Shown: positions 47,521 through 56,645, counted from the stretch's first letter. The stretch: DNA of 64,000 nucleotides from Limnohabitans sp. 2KL-17 (GCF_003063415.1 NZ_NESK01000001.1:151402-215401); one strand, 5' to 3'. The notes: generated from the sequence alone by a model not told the origin. A program made the numbers and translations.

Positions 47521-48521
47521 GCGCCGCGATGAATGCCCCCTGGATTGCCCGCCAAACCTCCGATTTGCTGGCCCAGCGCGGGCATGCCTGGTTGCTGCAA
47601 GGCCCTTCTGGCCTGGGCCAATACGAATTGGCGCTGGCGCTGGCCTCGGCCTGGCTGTGTGAAAAACCCACCGTGCAAGGCGCTTGCGGCGACTGCCCCA
47701 GTTGCCATGCGATTGCCGTGCGCACCCATGCCGACCTGGCCGTGTTGATGCCCGAGACCGTGATGATCGACCTGGGCTGGCCCTTGTCTGAAAAAGCCCA
47801 GGATGACATCGACAAGAAAACCCGCAAGCCCAGCAAAGAGATCCGGGTGGACGCCATGCGCGATGCGGTGGAGTTTTCCCAGCGCACCGATGCGCGCGGA
47901 CGGGGCAAGGCGGTGCTGGTGTTTCCGGCCGAGCGCATGAACACCATCACGGCCAATGCCTTGCTCAAAACCCTGGAAGAGCCCCCTGGCGATGTGCGTT
48001 TTGTTCTGGCCACCGAGGCCAGCCACACGTTGCTGCCCACCATCCGCAGCCGCTGTCTTGCCCACACCATGAAGTGGCCCGAGGCCGATGAAGCCCTGGC
48101 CTGGTTGACCGAACAGGGCTTGCAAGGGCCTGAGGCGTCGGCCTTGCTGCGCAGTGCCGGGGGCAGGCCCACCGATGTGCTGCGCCAGACCGAAGCCGGT
48201 TTGTCGCCAGCCTGGTGGGCTGCTTTGCCCAAAGCCATGCGCCAGGGCGATGCCCGGCATCTGGCCGACCTGAGCCCGGCCCAGGCCATTGATGCCTTGC
48301 AAAAGCTTTGCCACGACCTGCTTTTGCGCCAGTTGGGCGCGGCACCCCGCTTTTTTGAGGGGGCCCAATTGCCCGACAGCAAGGCCTCGACCGCGGTGCT
48401 GACCGACTGGTTCAAGCGCCTGATGCAATCGGCCCGCACCGCCGAACACCCTTTCAATGCAGGTCTGATGCTGGAAGCGCTGACCTCCGATGCCCAACAA
48501 ACCCTGCTGTCCAAGGGCTGA
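47517..48521 (+). CDS. holB: DNA polymerase III subunit delta prime
   Basis: 334 residues from the ATG at 47517 that overlaps the tmk stop (ATGA). Clamp-loader AAA+ fold: [17 protein letters not shown] (P-loop degenerate: the usual GKxx Lys is absent, as expected for delta prime), the Cys cluster [37 protein letters not shown] (in part) and the arginine-bearing IRSRC. Loads the sliding clamp at replication forks. Confidence 0.95.
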   Translation: MSAAMNAPWIARQTSDLLAQRGHAWLLQGPSGLGQYELALALASAWLCEKPTVQGACGDCPSCHAIAVRTHADLAVLMPETVMIDLGWPLSEKAQDDIDKKTRKPSKEIRVDAMRDAVEFSQRTDARGRGKAVLVFPAERMNTITANALLKTLEEPPGDVRFVLATEASHTLLPTIRSRCLAHTMKWPEADEALAWLTEQGLQGPEASALLRSAGGRPTDVLRQTEAGLSPAWWAALPKAMRQGDARHLADLSPAQAIDALQKLCHDLLLRQLGAAPRFFEGAQLPDSKASTAVLTDWFKRLMQSARTAEHPFNAGLMLEALTSDAQQTLLSKG

Positions 48522-48524
48522 GCC

Positions 48525-49331
48525 ATGTACACCGACTCCCATTGCCACCTGAACTTCCCTGAGCTGATGGACCAGCTGGACACGATCCAGCAGGCCATGC
48601 AAGCCGCTCAGGTGACCCGCGCCATGGTCATTTGCACCACGATGGAAAAGTTTGACGAAGTGCACAACTTGGCCATGGCCAACCACAACATGTGGTCCAC
48701 CGTGGGGGTGCACCCCGACAACGAAGGCGTGCGCGAGCCGAGTTTGCAGGATTTGCTGGACGGGGCGGCGCGCCCCAAAGTGGTGGCCATTGGCGAAACA
48801 GGGCTGGACTACTACCAGATGGAAGAGCGCAAAGGCGGCCGCACTGTGGCCGACATGGCGTGGCAGCGCGATCGTTTTCGGACCCACATTAGGGCGGCAC
48901 GGCAAACGCGTTTGCCGCTGGTGATTCACACCCGGCAGGCATCGGACGACACCATCGCCATCCTGAAAGAGGAGGGCGAACTGGGTGATACGGGCTCGGC
49001 AGGGGGCGTTTTTCACTGCTTTACCGAAAGTCAGCAGGTAGCCCGAGCTGCCCTGGACCTGGGTTTTTACATTTCCTTTTCGGGCATCTTGACTTTCAAG
49101 ACCGCCGCTGATTTGCGCGAAGTCGCCAAATTTGTGCCCGATGACCGCCTGCTGATCGAAACCGACAGCCCCTATTTGGCGCCCGTGCCCTACCGGGGCA
49201 AGTTGAACAACCCGTCTTATGTGCCCTTGGTGGCCAAGCTTTTGGGGGAATTGCGGGGTTCGACTGCGCAGGCTGTGGGTGAGCTGACCACGCGCAATTT
49301 CTTGAAATTGTTTGCCAAGACAGCCGGCTAA
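48525..49331 (+). CDS. TatD family hydrolase (DNase)
   Basis: 268 residues. Metal-dependent TIM barrel: DSHCHLN at the start (HxH), Glu in AIGETGLDYY, HTRQ, HCFTES and ETDSPYLAP with the final Asp. Acts as 3'-5' exonuclease on DNA or on D-amino-acyl products in the wider family. Fourth gene of the mltG-tmk-holB-tatD run, three bases after holB. Confidence 0.94.
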   Translation: MYTDSHCHLNFPELMDQLDTIQQAMQAAQVTRAMVICTTMEKFDEVHNLAMANHNMWSTVGVHPDNEGVREPSLQDLLDGAARPKVVAIGETGLDYYQMEERKGGRTVADMAWQRDRFRTHIRAARQTRLPLVIHTRQASDDTIAILKEEGELGDTGSAGGVFHCFTESQQVARAALDLGFYISFSGILTFKTAADLREVAKFVPDDRLLIETDSPYLAPVPYRGKLNNPSYVPLVAKLLGELRGSTAQAVGELTTRNFLKLFAKTAG

Positions 49332-49337
49332 AACCTC

Positions 49338-50186
49338 ATGTTAAATATTAAGTTATTTAAAAAGTTCTTTGTTTTAATTGGACTATTAACCAGCCAAATT
49401 TCCTGGGCAGGTTCTTACGAAGACTTTTTCAAGGCGCTTCAACTTGACGATGTCAAAACGGTCCAGGCCTTGTTGCAACGCGGCTTTGACCCCAACACGG
49501 TCAACCCGGAGGGGGTGGCCGGTTTGATGTTGGCGGTGCGCGAACCCTCGCTCAAGGTTGCCAATTTATTGGCGGGTTGGCCCAAGGTTAAAACCGAGAT
49601 TCGCAATGACAAGGATGAAAGCGTTTTGATGCTGGCGGCGCTCAAGGGCTATTTGCCCTTGGTCAAGAAGCTCGTTGAGCACGATGCCGATGTCAACAAG
49701 ACCGGCTGGACGCCTTTGCACTACGCCGCGTCCGGTGGGCATGTTGCGGTGATCGAGCTTTTGCTGGAGAACAGCGCCTACATTGATGCCGAGTCGCCGA
49801 ACGGCACAACGCCCCTGATGATGGCGGCCATGTACGGCAGCCCCGAAGCGGTCAAGGTGTTGATTCAGGCGGGGGCCGACTTGACGGTGAAGAATCAAAT
49901 TGGCTTGTCTGCGCTCGATTTTGCGGTGCGAGGTCAACGGCAAAACGCCAAGGAATTGATCGAGACAGGCCTGCAACGCCAGGCGGCGCGGGCCGCCAAA
50001 CCAGAAACTGCAGCACCGTTGGCCCCGCAGGGTCAGCCCTCGCCGGGCGCGCCTGTCGCTGTGCCCCTTCCCGCCGTACCCCTTCTTGCTGCCACCCTTC
50101 CATCTGCGCCCGCCACGGCGCCTGCGACGGCCGCTTCAACGCCTGAAGCAAAATCCGCGAACAAGCCGGTAAAAACCGGTTGGTAA
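49338..50186 (+). CDS. ankyrin repeat protein with signal peptide
   Basis: 282 residues. Hydrophobic signal peptide at residues 6-24 (FKKFFVLIGLLTSQISWAG), about five ankyrin repeats between residues 30 and 205 (GWTPLHYAASGGHVAVIELLL and GTTPLMMAAMYGSPEAVKVLI are the clearest), and an Ala/Pro-rich, low-complexity C-terminal tail. Probably periplasmic and a protein-binding module. The first 60 bases are much more AT-rich than the rest. It follows tatD by six bases; the tatD-ankyrin order is known in Comamonadaceae as far as I recall. Confidence 0.87.
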   Translation: MLNIKLFKKFFVLIGLLTSQISWAGSYEDFFKALQLDDVKTVQALLQRGFDPNTVNPEGVAGLMLAVREPSLKVANLLAGWPKVKTEIRNDKDESVLMLAALKGYLPLVKKLVEHDADVNKTGWTPLHYAASGGHVAVIELLLENSAYIDAESPNGTTPLMMAAMYGSPEAVKVLIQAGADLTVKNQIGLSALDFAVRGQRQNAKELIETGLQRQAARAAKPETAAPLAPQGQPSPGAPVAVPLPAVPLLAATLPSAPATAPATAASTPEAKSANKPVKTGW

Positions 50187-50207
50187 AACCGCTTGTTGCT
50201 TCTGCTG

Positions 50208-50239
50208 CAGGAACTTCAGCGCCAAAGTTCCTGATTTTC
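50208..50239 (+). terminator. terminator-like hairpin after the ankyrin gene
   Basis: CAGGAACTT (50208-50216) and AAGTTCCTG (50225-50233) form a perfect 9-base stem over an 8-base loop, then ATTTTC. Separates the tmk operon from umuDC. Confidence 0.6.
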
Positions 50240-50253
50240 AGCAAGGCGCGTAC

Positions 50254-50283
50254 TTGAAGAGCTGTATGAATACCCAGTATATT
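50254..50283 (+). promoter_or_regulatory. umuDC promoter with embedded LexA box
   Basis: CTG at 50262-50264 and CAG at 50275-50277 with ten bases between (CTGTATGAATACCCAG) fits the LexA consensus CTG-N10-CAG. It sits between a -35-like TTGAAG (50254-50259) and a -10-like TATATT (50278-50283) spaced 18 bases apart, so LexA would block RNA polymerase. Transcription should begin near 50289-50291, at the umuD ATG itself. Confidence 0.75.
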
Positions 50284-50289
50284 CAAGGC

Positions 50290-50730
50290 ATGCAAACACC
50301 CGCCTTTTCGCCGCCTCAAGCTGTATTTGTACCCGATGCCAAGGTCTGGCTGGAGATGTGCGCCTGGGCAGTGCGAGCCGGTTTTCCTTCGCCGGCGGCA
50401 GACCACACGCGCAAACGCATTGACCTGAACGAGCACCTGATCCGCAACAAGGAAGCTACCTTCATCTTCAGGGTCAAAGGCGACTCCATGAGCGGCATTG
50501 GCATCTATGAGGGCGATGAATTGTTGGTGGACCGTTCCATCGAGGCCAAGCACGGCAACATCGTTCTGGCAGTACTGAACGACGATTACACCGTCAAGCG
50601 CCTGCATCGCCGAGGCGGGGTGGTCAAGCTGATGGCCGAAAACCCCTTATATCCACCCATCGTGGTCAAGGAAGGTGAGGAACTCGTGATTTGGGGCGTG
50701 GTCACCCGCAACTTGCACAAACTGTATTGA
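50290..50730 (+). CDS. umuD: UmuD, DNA polymerase V subunit / autoprotease
   Basis: 146 residues from the ATG at 50290. LexA-like self-cleaving serine protease: cleavage site Ala30-Gly31 (VRAGFPSPA), nucleophile Ser66 in KGDSMSG and Lys103 in YTVKRL. After RecA-stimulated cleavage, UmuD' joins UmuC to form the translesion polymerase. Upstream in-frame ATG at 50266 lies inside the LexA box and upstream of the -10, so it could not be on this transcript; 50290 is preferred though only AAGG at one base from it resembles a ribosome binding site. umuC starts five bases after the stop. Confidence 0.93.
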   Translation: MQTPAFSPPQAVFVPDAKVWLEMCAWAVRAGFPSPAADHTRKRIDLNEHLIRNKEATFIFRVKGDSMSGIGIYEGDELLVDRSIEAKHGNIVLAVLNDDYTVKRLHRRGGVVKLMAENPLYPPIVVKEGEELVIWGVVTRNLHKLY

Positions 50731-50734
50731 CGCT

Positions 50735-52009
50735 ATGGCGCGGACAACAACCCAAGCCCTGGCGCTGGTGGACTGCAACAACTTCTACGTGTCTTGTGAG
50801 CGGATCTTCAGACCCGACCTGTCGCGTGTGCCGATGGTCGTGTTGTCCAACAACGATGGTTGCGTGGTCTCGCGCTCCAACGAAGCCAAGGCGCTGGGCA
50901 TCAAAATGGGCCAGCCCTGGTTCGAGTGCAAGGCGCTGGCCGAGGCGCACGGCATCCTGGCCATGAGCAGCAACTATGCGCTGTATGCCGATCTGTCGAA
51001 TCGAGTCATGCGCATCCTGAGCGACTTTTCGCCGCAGTGCGAGGTCTATTCGATCGACGAATGCTTTGTGGACCTCACGGGTACCCCCGGCTTGCGCGAG
51101 ATCAGTTACGCCATGCGCGAGCGGGTAGGGATGTGGACAGGCATGCCCGTGTGCGTTGGCATTGGCCCGACCAAGACGCTCGCCAAGCTGGCCAACCATG
51201 TGGCTAAGAAGCACCCCAGGTCCAGGGGTGTCTTCAACTACAACGCCTTGACGCACGCGCAAAAAGCGCAATTGCTCCAGCGTCTTCCGGTGGAGGAGGT
51301 GTGGGGGGTGGGGCGGAAGTTGACCCAACGATTGGCACAGCACGGCGTGAACACCGCCTTCGATTTGCGGGAGGCGCACATCCCCACTTTGCGATCCGCG
51401 TTTGGCGATGTGATGGAAAAGACCCAGCGAGAGTTGCAAGAAACGGCTTGCATTCAGTTGGAAGAAGTGGCGTCGGACAAAAAGCAGATCATCTCCAGCA
51501 GGTCGTTTGGTAGCATGGTCACCGAGTTACCCGTCCTGAAAGACGCGTTGTCCAGCTTTGTTGCCAACGCCTGCGCCAAACTGCGTGCGCAAAAAAGTCA
51601 TGCAACGGTGATTCAGGTCTTTTTGCAGACCGATCGTTTTCGCAAGGAGTTGCCCCAGTACATGCCCAGTTTGGCGGTGCCTTTGCCATACCCCACCAAC
51701 GACACCCTCGAAGTCAACCGCTGGGCGGCTTCTCTGTGCGAACACATGTTCAAGCCTGAATATGCCTACAAAAAGGCGGGGATCATGCTGAGTGAAATAA
51801 GCCCCGTCACCTGCCAGCAGGGCGACTTGCTGGAGGCCGCGTTGGAGGGGAACCAAAAACTCATGCAGGCAGTGGACAGCCTGAACGACCGTTATGGCCG
51901 TGGTGCCGTCAAAGTGTCTACGCAGGGCGCGCATGCCGGCTGGCAGATGCGTCAAGAGCGCAAGTCCCCGAACTACACCACCAGCTGGTCCGAGGTGCCG
52001 CTGGTTTGA
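50735..52009 (+). CDS. umuC: UmuC, Y-family DNA polymerase V catalytic subunit
   Basis: 424 residues. Palm motifs [12 protein letters not shown] (first catalytic Asp) and [11 protein letters not shown] (Asp-Glu pair), helix-hairpin-helix [13 protein letters not shown], and the little-finger and C-terminal regions. Translesion synthesis under SOS control. Cotranscribed with umuD. It ends convergent with the DUF2237 gene. Confidence 0.95.
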   Translation: MARTTTQALALVDCNNFYVSCERIFRPDLSRVPMVVLSNNDGCVVSRSNEAKALGIKMGQPWFECKALAEAHGILAMSSNYALYADLSNRVMRILSDFSPQCEVYSIDECFVDLTGTPGLREISYAMRERVGMWTGMPVCVGIGPTKTLAKLANHVAKKHPRSRGVFNYNALTHAQKAQLLQRLPVEEVWGVGRKLTQRLAQHGVNTAFDLREAHIPTLRSAFGDVMEKTQRELQETACIQLEEVASDKKQIISSRSFGSMVTELPVLKDALSSFVANACAKLRAQKSHATVIQVFLQTDRFRKELPQYMPSLAVPLPYPTNDTLEVNRWAASLCEHMFKPEYAYKKAGIMLSEISPVTCQQGDLLEAALEGNQKLMQAVDSLNDRYGRGAVKVSTQGAHAGWQMRQERKSPNYTTSWSEVPLV

Positions 52010-52025
52010 CCCCCAATATCTTGCA

Positions 52026-52409
52026 TCAAGGCTTGTTCACTGTGCCATGGGCACATGATTGCAATTGCTCAAGCGTTACAAAATCAAGCGCCCGCTGGTG
52101 TGTGCACTCAAGGAAAACAGGGGGTGCAACACCTGCATCAAATGCTTCTTTCCATCGCCGTGCGCACAGGCACCAGCGATCGCCTGCTTTCAAGCCTGCA
52201 AATCGGTGTTCTGGGCGCGGGGTGCTGAGGTCGTTACCGCGCTTGAGTGAAAACGCCAAAAATTCCTGGGTCACTTTAGCGCACACCACATGGCTTCCTT
52301 GGTCGTGCTCGTCCGTGTTGCAGCAGCCATCCCTGTAGTAGCCCGTCAGTGGATCGTAGGAGCAGGGCGCTAACGTGGATCCCAGGACGTTCATTGCATC
52401 GTGGCTCAT
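52026..52409 (-). CDS. DUF2237 family protein
   Basis: 127 residues from the ATG at 52409. Near-complete match to the family pattern: NVLGSTLAPCSYDPLTGYYR, DGCCNTDEHDQGSH, GNDLSTPRPEHRFAGLKAG and DRWCLCARRWKEA. Several invariant Cys and His suggest a metal site, but no activity is known to me. An open frame extends 17 codons upstream but the family N-terminus starts here. Confidence 0.85.
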   Translation of the reverse strand: MSHDAMNVLGSTLAPCSYDPLTGYYRDGCCNTDEHDQGSHVVCAKVTQEFLAFSLKRGNDLSTPRPEHRFAGLKAGDRWCLCARRWKEAFDAGVAPPVFLECTHQRALDFVTLEQLQSCAHGTVNKP

Positions 52410-52806
52410 GATTTCTCTGTCTTTGTAAATGGGGACATGGCTAAAAATTCTTCTGTTCAAGAGGCTGTTGGCGACTGCATGTTGCCACTTTTGGGGATGT
52501 TTTGTTGTGTGCTGTTCAAGTACTCAACCCCAGCATCCCGTTTTTCGGAGCACCCGCATGTGACCGAGGCGATCATGCGACAAGTTGAAGGTGTTGGCGT
52601 GGCGCAGACTGCATGGTTTGGTTTTGATTTAACTTTTGGGACCGTGGACAACTTGAAGAATCCACCGTGACACCGTATATTAAATTCGCACGATGTGTAT
52701 TATGTAAAGTATTGATAAAATGCGACTTGATGAAATTGATAAAAAATTCACGAGAACCAAGCGTTGCATGGCAAAATCTCGCCGTTCTATTCACTTGGAG
52801 AAAATC
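52410..52806. other. noncoding region between DUF2237 and hupB
   Basis: About 400 bases with no gene I can support. An open frame on the plus strand (52401-52670) has no recognisable sequence or ribosome binding site. The part from about 52670 is AT-rich and should contain the hupB promoter; TAAAAT at 52716-52721 is a -10 candidate, but I find no convincing -35. Confidence 0.5.
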
Positions 52807-53088
52807 TTGAACAAAGCAGAATTGATTGAAGCGTTGGCCAAAGAAACAGACATGTCCAAGGCCGCCGCCGGCCGTGCATTGAGCGCTGTGGTTGAAATCA
52901 TCACCAAGACCGTTGCCAAAAAACAAGACGTGCAACTGATTGGCTTTGGTACCTTCAAAGCTGCCAAGCGTGCAGCACGCGTAGGCAAGAACCCCCGCAC
53001 TGGCGAGAAGCTGAAGATTGCAGCAGCCACTGTGCCGCGCTTTAGCGCTGGTGCCGCTTTCAAAGCCGCCGTGAACAAGAAAAAGTAA
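52807..53088 (+). CDS. hupB: DNA-binding protein HU (beta type), TTG start
   Basis: 93 residues. The HU sequence begins (M)NKAELIEALAKETDMSKA at a TTG codon (52807-52809) with GGAGA ending seven bases before it; an in-frame ATG 87 bases upstream would add residues not seen in HU. DNA-binding arms carry AARVGKNPRTGEKLKI with the intercalating Pro. Histone-like dimer that bends DNA and compacts the nucleoid. A strong terminator follows, so it is monocistronic. Confidence 0.95.
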   Translation: MNKAELIEALAKETDMSKAAAGRALSAVVEIITKTVAKKQDVQLIGFGTFKAAKRAARVGKNPRTGEKLKIAAATVPRFSAGAAFKAAVNKKK

Positions 53089-53111
53089 TTTTCGATTGCG
53101 TCAGCCAAAAG

Positions 53112-53145
53112 GCAGCCAGGGTGAACAACCCGGCTGCTTTTTTTT
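53112..53145 (+). terminator. rho-independent terminator of hupB
   Basis: GCAGCCAGGGT (53112-53122) pairs with ACCCGGCTGC (53128-53137) with one bulge, loop GAACA, followed by eight T. Confidence 0.9.
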
Positions 53146-53256
53146 GGCTCAAAGCCATAAGCTCGGTGCACGACCTTGTGGGTGTTGTCGAACGGTATGA
53201 GCCATCCCTCGAAGGTATCTTGGGCAGTTAAAACATTGGCCCACCCGGGAGTGCCC

Positions 53257-53868
53257 ATGATGACAACGATCCGATACACATACATTGCATGCATGGTCTT
53301 GCTGCCTGCCATTTGGCAGCCTGCGGCAGCACAAGCCCACAAAACAGACGATCAACCGCAGCATCAGGGGCAACAAGGCCGACCAGGCCAGCATCCACAA
53401 GTGATGCCGCCCGGTGCAACGCACAGGCCTCAGCAAGCGCGGGATGCCGACAAACAGCGAATGCAAAAAAACCGCCCTGTAGCGCATCCGCACATGCAGC
53501 ATATGCAGCATATGCAGCATATGCCCTCGCCTGCTCCCGTTGTACAGATTCCTATCGGGCGGTATTTTCAGGCGCACCATCTGGCAGGTGCAAAAAACTA
53601 TTACAGCCTGCCTGAGAACAGGGGCTATTGCCCACCGGGCCTGGCCAAAAAGGGAACAGGATGTTTGCCGCCAGGCCAGGCCAAACAGTGGCGTAAAGGA
53701 GAACCCCTGCCACGTAACGTCATTTATTATGATGTGCCGAGGTCTGTGGTGTTGACTTTAGGTGTGCCACCCTCGGGCTACAAATACGTACGGATAGCAG
53801 CCGACATCTTGCTGATCACCATAGGCACCAGCATGGTCATTGATGCGATGGAAGACTTGGTTCACTAG
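53257..53868 (+). CDS. RcnB-like periplasmic protein with His/Met repeat
   Basis: 203 residues from the ATG at 53257. Signal peptide ending AAAQA, then a Gln/His/Pro-rich low-complexity region containing HMQHMQHMQHM (residues 79-89), then an RcnB/CigR-like C-terminal domain (GYCPPGLAKKGTGCLPPGQA; VPPSGYKYVRIAADILLI; MVIDAMEDL). RcnB proteins modulate nickel/cobalt homeostasis in the periplasm; the His-Met repeats suggest soft-metal binding. No metal transporter gene is adjacent. Upstream of 53257 the frame is open but is not supported. Confidence 0.75.
   Translation: MMTTIRYTYIACMVLLPAIWQPAAAQAHKTDDQPQHQGQQGRPGQHPQVMPPGATHRPQQARDADKQRMQKNRPVAHPHMQHMQHMQHMPSPAPVVQIPIGRYFQAHHLAGAKNYYSLPENRGYCPPGLAKKGTGCLPPGQAKQWRKGEPLPRNVIYYDVPRSVVLTLGVPPSGYKYVRIAADILLITIGTSMVIDAMEDLVH
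53491..53523 (+). repeat. in-frame 9-base tandem repeat (CATATGCAG)
   Basis: About 3.7 copies of a 9-base unit (first copy begins CAC), each encoding His-Met-Gln, inside the RcnB-like gene. Copy number may vary between strains by slippage without breaking the frame. Confidence 0.85.
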
Positions 53869-53992
53869 ACCATTGGCCCATGATGCAGGGGGCAAGGATC
53901 GGCTTGTTCGCGAACCATTGTGAAAATTACACCACCCCAACTGAAGTGACCGACAATCACCTTCTTTGACTTTCGGTTGGCAGTGGTTTTTT

Positions 53993-54919
53993 ATGGCGAT
54001 TCAATGGTTTCCCGGACACATGCACCTCACGCGCAAGGCAATTGGGGAGCGCATCAAAGACATTGACGTTGTCATTGAAATGCTCGATGCCCGCTTGCCT
54101 GGCTCCAGCGCCAACCCGATGCTGGCTGAGCTGATTCAGGGCAAACCGGGCCTGAAAATATTGAGCAAACAAGACCTGGCTGATCCGGTGCAAACCACTG
54201 CGTGGCTGCAGCATTACAACGCCCTCCCCGATGTGCGCGCGTTGGGGTTGGACACCAGCATGGTCTCGCCCGCCAAGGCATTGATTGAAGCCTGCCAACA
54301 ACTCGCACCCCACCGGGGCGGCATGGTCAAACCCATGCGCGTGTTGATTTGCGGCATCCCCAACGTCGGCAAATCCACCCTCATCAATACCCTCAAGGGC
54401 AAACGCGCGGCCAAAACAGGCGATGAGGCGGGCGTGACCAAGCTGGAGCAGCGCATCACATTGGCCGATGACTTTTACCTCTACGACACGCCCGGTGTCC
54501 TGTGGCCGCGCATCATCGTGGAACAAAGCGGCTACAACCTAGCCGCCAGCGGTGCCATCGGCGTGAACGCTTTTGACGAAGAAGTGGTGGCCCTTGAACT
54601 GCTGAACTACCTGATTCCGAACTATCCGCAGGCCTTGGCGTCGCGCTACAAGATCACGGATGTGGCCAGCCACACCGATGAAACCATGCTCGAAGCAATA
54701 GCCCGCCAACGCGGTGCCATTCAAAGCGGTGGACGTGTCAACACGACCAAAGCGGCCGAGCTCGTGATCCACGATTTTCGCTCTGCCGCACTTGGGCGCG
54801 TGACCTTGGAAACACCCGAAGAATTTACCCAATGGCTGGCCGAAGGTAAAAGAGCCGACGCGGAACGCACTTTGCGCAAAGAAGGCGCCAAAAAGGCCAA
54901 GAAAAAGGCCCGCGAATGA
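53993..54919 (+). CDS. ribosome biogenesis GTPase YlqF/RbgA
   Basis: 308 residues from the ATG at 53993, which gives the conserved start MAIQWFPGHM. Circularly permuted GTPase: G4-like SKQDLAD (about residue 57) precedes G1 GIPNVGKST (about 122) and G3 DTPGVLWP (about 165). The C-terminal domain is basic and ends in a Lys/Ala-rich tail (KEGAKKAKKKARE). Assists late assembly of the 50S subunit. Overlaps the exonuclease gene by four bases. Confidence 0.93.
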   Translation: MAIQWFPGHMHLTRKAIGERIKDIDVVIEMLDARLPGSSANPMLAELIQGKPGLKILSKQDLADPVQTTAWLQHYNALPDVRALGLDTSMVSPAKALIEACQQLAPHRGGMVKPMRVLICGIPNVGKSTLINTLKGKRAAKTGDEAGVTKLEQRITLADDFYLYDTPGVLWPRIIVEQSGYNLAASGAIGVNAFDEEVVALELLNYLIPNYPQALASRYKITDVASHTDETMLEAIARQRGAIQSGGRVNTTKAAELVIHDFRSAALGRVTLETPEEFTQWLAEGKRADAERTLRKEGAKKAKKKARE

Positions 54920-55539
54920 ACACTGAAATCGCCTTGAAAAACAACAACACGCACCGGGCTACACCCGACAAAGAGGCCATCGCCCTCCTCCCTGTTTTTG
55001 AGCGCCTCGGTCTGGACCGGATCACCCTGGTGAGCACGGGTGCACAGGCCGGCAAGGCCTACGATCAACTGGTGGCCGCTCGGGCCTGGGGATTCGATAC
55101 CGAATCCAAGCCCACTTTCAAGGTGGGCGAACAATCAGACGGGCCACACATCCTGCAGTTGTCCACAGCGGAGCGGGCCTGGGTTTTTCAGCTGCATGAA
55201 CCCGAATGCCGTGCTGTGGCGGCCGAATTGCTGGCACTCGGTGGCGGCATTGCCAAAGCCGGATTTGGACTTGGGGATGACCGCAAACGCATCATCCAAA
55301 AATTGGGTGTAGAGCCCCAAGGCATCCTGGAGCTGAACAACGTGTTCCACCAGCGCGGCTACCGAAAAGACATGGGCGTGAAAGGCGCTGTGGCCGTGCT
55401 GTTCAACCAGCGCTTCATGAAGTCAAAAAAAGCCGCCACCAGCAACTGGGCCAATGCAAACCTCACCGAATCTCAACTGGTCTATGCCGCCAACGACGCT
55501 TATGCGGCCATTCGGGTGTGGGAAGCGCTGGGGTTCTAA
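54916..55539 (+). CDS. 3'-5' exonuclease, DEDD (WRN-like) family
   Basis: 207 residues. Exo I motif GFDTESKPTF (Asp-x-Glu), Exo II region with GFGLGDDRKRI, and Exo III YAANDAYAAIRVWEAL (Tyr and Asp). One domain, similar in length to small WRN-like exonucleases. Trims single-stranded 3' ends of DNA or RNA; the substrate is unknown. Coupled by ATGA overlap to the rbgA gene. Confidence 0.9.
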   Translation: MNTEIALKNNNTHRATPDKEAIALLPVFERLGLDRITLVSTGAQAGKAYDQLVAARAWGFDTESKPTFKVGEQSDGPHILQLSTAERAWVFQLHEPECRAVAAELLALGGGIAKAGFGLGDDRKRIIQKLGVEPQGILELNNVFHQRGYRKDMGVKGAVAVLFNQRFMKSKKAATSNWANANLTESQLVYAANDAYAAIRVWEALGF

Positions 55540-55611
55540 AATTTCCTAAAGAACAAACTTCAAAAAATAAAGCAGTCAAGCCTGTATTGCGGCATTGTCT
55601 GCGACCCAGCC

Positions 55612-55628
55612 TTTGCCGCGGCGACAAA
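55612..55628. promoter_or_regulatory. imperfect palindrome upstream of the beta-hydroxyacid dehydrogenase gene
   Basis: TTTGCCGCGGCGACAAA: two 8-base arms with one mismatched pair around a single central base, 97 bases before the start at 55725. Possible operator; no regulator is adjacent. Confidence 0.25.
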
Positions 55629-55724
55629 GCATTCAAATGCGTTTTCGTCAAGGACCTCTGTTTCAGCGCGCAAGGCAATATGCCTTCAAAATAAACACCA
55701 GTCATTTCATAACTGGAGACAAAC

Positions 55725-56615
55725 ATGAACATCGGCATCGCAGGTACTGGAAAAATGGGCACAGCGATTGGTTCGCGGCTGCTGTCACTCGGCCATCCCG
55801 TGACTGTTTGGAACCGGACTGCAGCCCGTGCTCAGACTTTGCTGGGTGCCGGTGCTCACTGGGCCGAATCGCCCAAGGCGCTTGCCGAGTCGGTGGACGT
55901 GGTTATCACTTTATTGACCAATGAAGCCGCACTTGACGATGTTTATGGTTCGGCGTCGGGCTTATTGTCAGGCGATGTCCAAAACAAGATGTTCATCGAC
56001 ATGAGCACCGTTCGCCCTGCCAAGCCACAAGAAATGGCCAAACGTGCCCAAGCGGTCAATGCAAGATTTCTGGAGTGCCCCGTAGGAGGCAGCGTCGGGC
56101 CAGCCAAAGAGGGCAAGTTGCTCGGTTTTGTCGGGGGAGATGCGCAAGACCTGCACAAAGTGCAATCATTGCTTGATGTGATTTGCCGTCGCGTGGAGCA
56201 TGTGGGGCAGCATGGTGCGGGAGCCACCATGAAGTTGGCCGTCAATTTACCCTTGATGGTTTATTGGCAAACTCTGGGTGAGGCCCTGTCCTTGGTGGAG
56301 CCCTTGGGTCTGGACCCCAAACGCGTCATCGACATCCTGTCTGATTCATCGGGCGGTCCTAACATGCTCAAAGTGCGTGGCGCCATGATTGCGCAGACAC
56401 TGAGTCAGCAAAAAAGCGATCAAGTCACTGTGAGTGTGGCGACGATGCGCAAAGACATGCGGACCATGCTTGACCAGGGACAGGCGACACAGAAAAATCT
56501 GCCCTTGACAACGTTGGCCTTGAAAAAGTTCGAATCAGCCGCCCAAACAGGCCTGGACGACAAAGATTGCTCTGAACTGCTGGTTTGGTGGTTGTCGCAA
56601 GGCGGCCGCGCCTAA
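55725..56615 (+). CDS. NAD(P)-dependent beta-hydroxyacid dehydrogenase (3-hydroxyisobutyrate dehydrogenase family)
   Basis: 296 residues. Rossmann motif GIAGTGKMGTAIGSRL at the start, Arg after strand 2 (VWNRTAA, suggesting NADPH), substrate motif ECPVGGSVGPAKEG (with catalytic Ser replaced by the group's common variant), and catalytic Lys in GATMKLAVN. Oxidises or reduces short beta-hydroxyacids or semialdehydes (glyoxylate reductase type also possible). Preceded by GGAGAC. Convergent with the Bug gene. Confidence 0.92.
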   Translation: MNIGIAGTGKMGTAIGSRLLSLGHPVTVWNRTAARAQTLLGAGAHWAESPKALAESVDVVITLLTNEAALDDVYGSASGLLSGDVQNKMFIDMSTVRPAKPQEMAKRAQAVNARFLECPVGGSVGPAKEGKLLGFVGGDAQDLHKVQSLLDVICRRVEHVGQHGAGATMKLAVNLPLMVYWQTLGEALSLVEPLGLDPKRVIDILSDSSGGPNMLKVRGAMIAQTLSQQKSDQVTVSVATMRKDMRTMLDQGQATQKNLPLTTLALKKFESAAQTGLDDKDCSELLVWWLSQGGRA

Positions 56616-56645
56616 GCAGCACAAAAATCCGCCTTGCTTGGTTTT

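Noticed and set aside
47394..49016. 540-codon open frame on the minus strand
   Set aside because: Antisense to holB and tatD, both well supported.
52401..52670. 89-codon open frame on the plus strand
   Set aside because: No recognisable sequence and no ribosome binding site; it overlaps the start of the DUF2237 gene in antisense.
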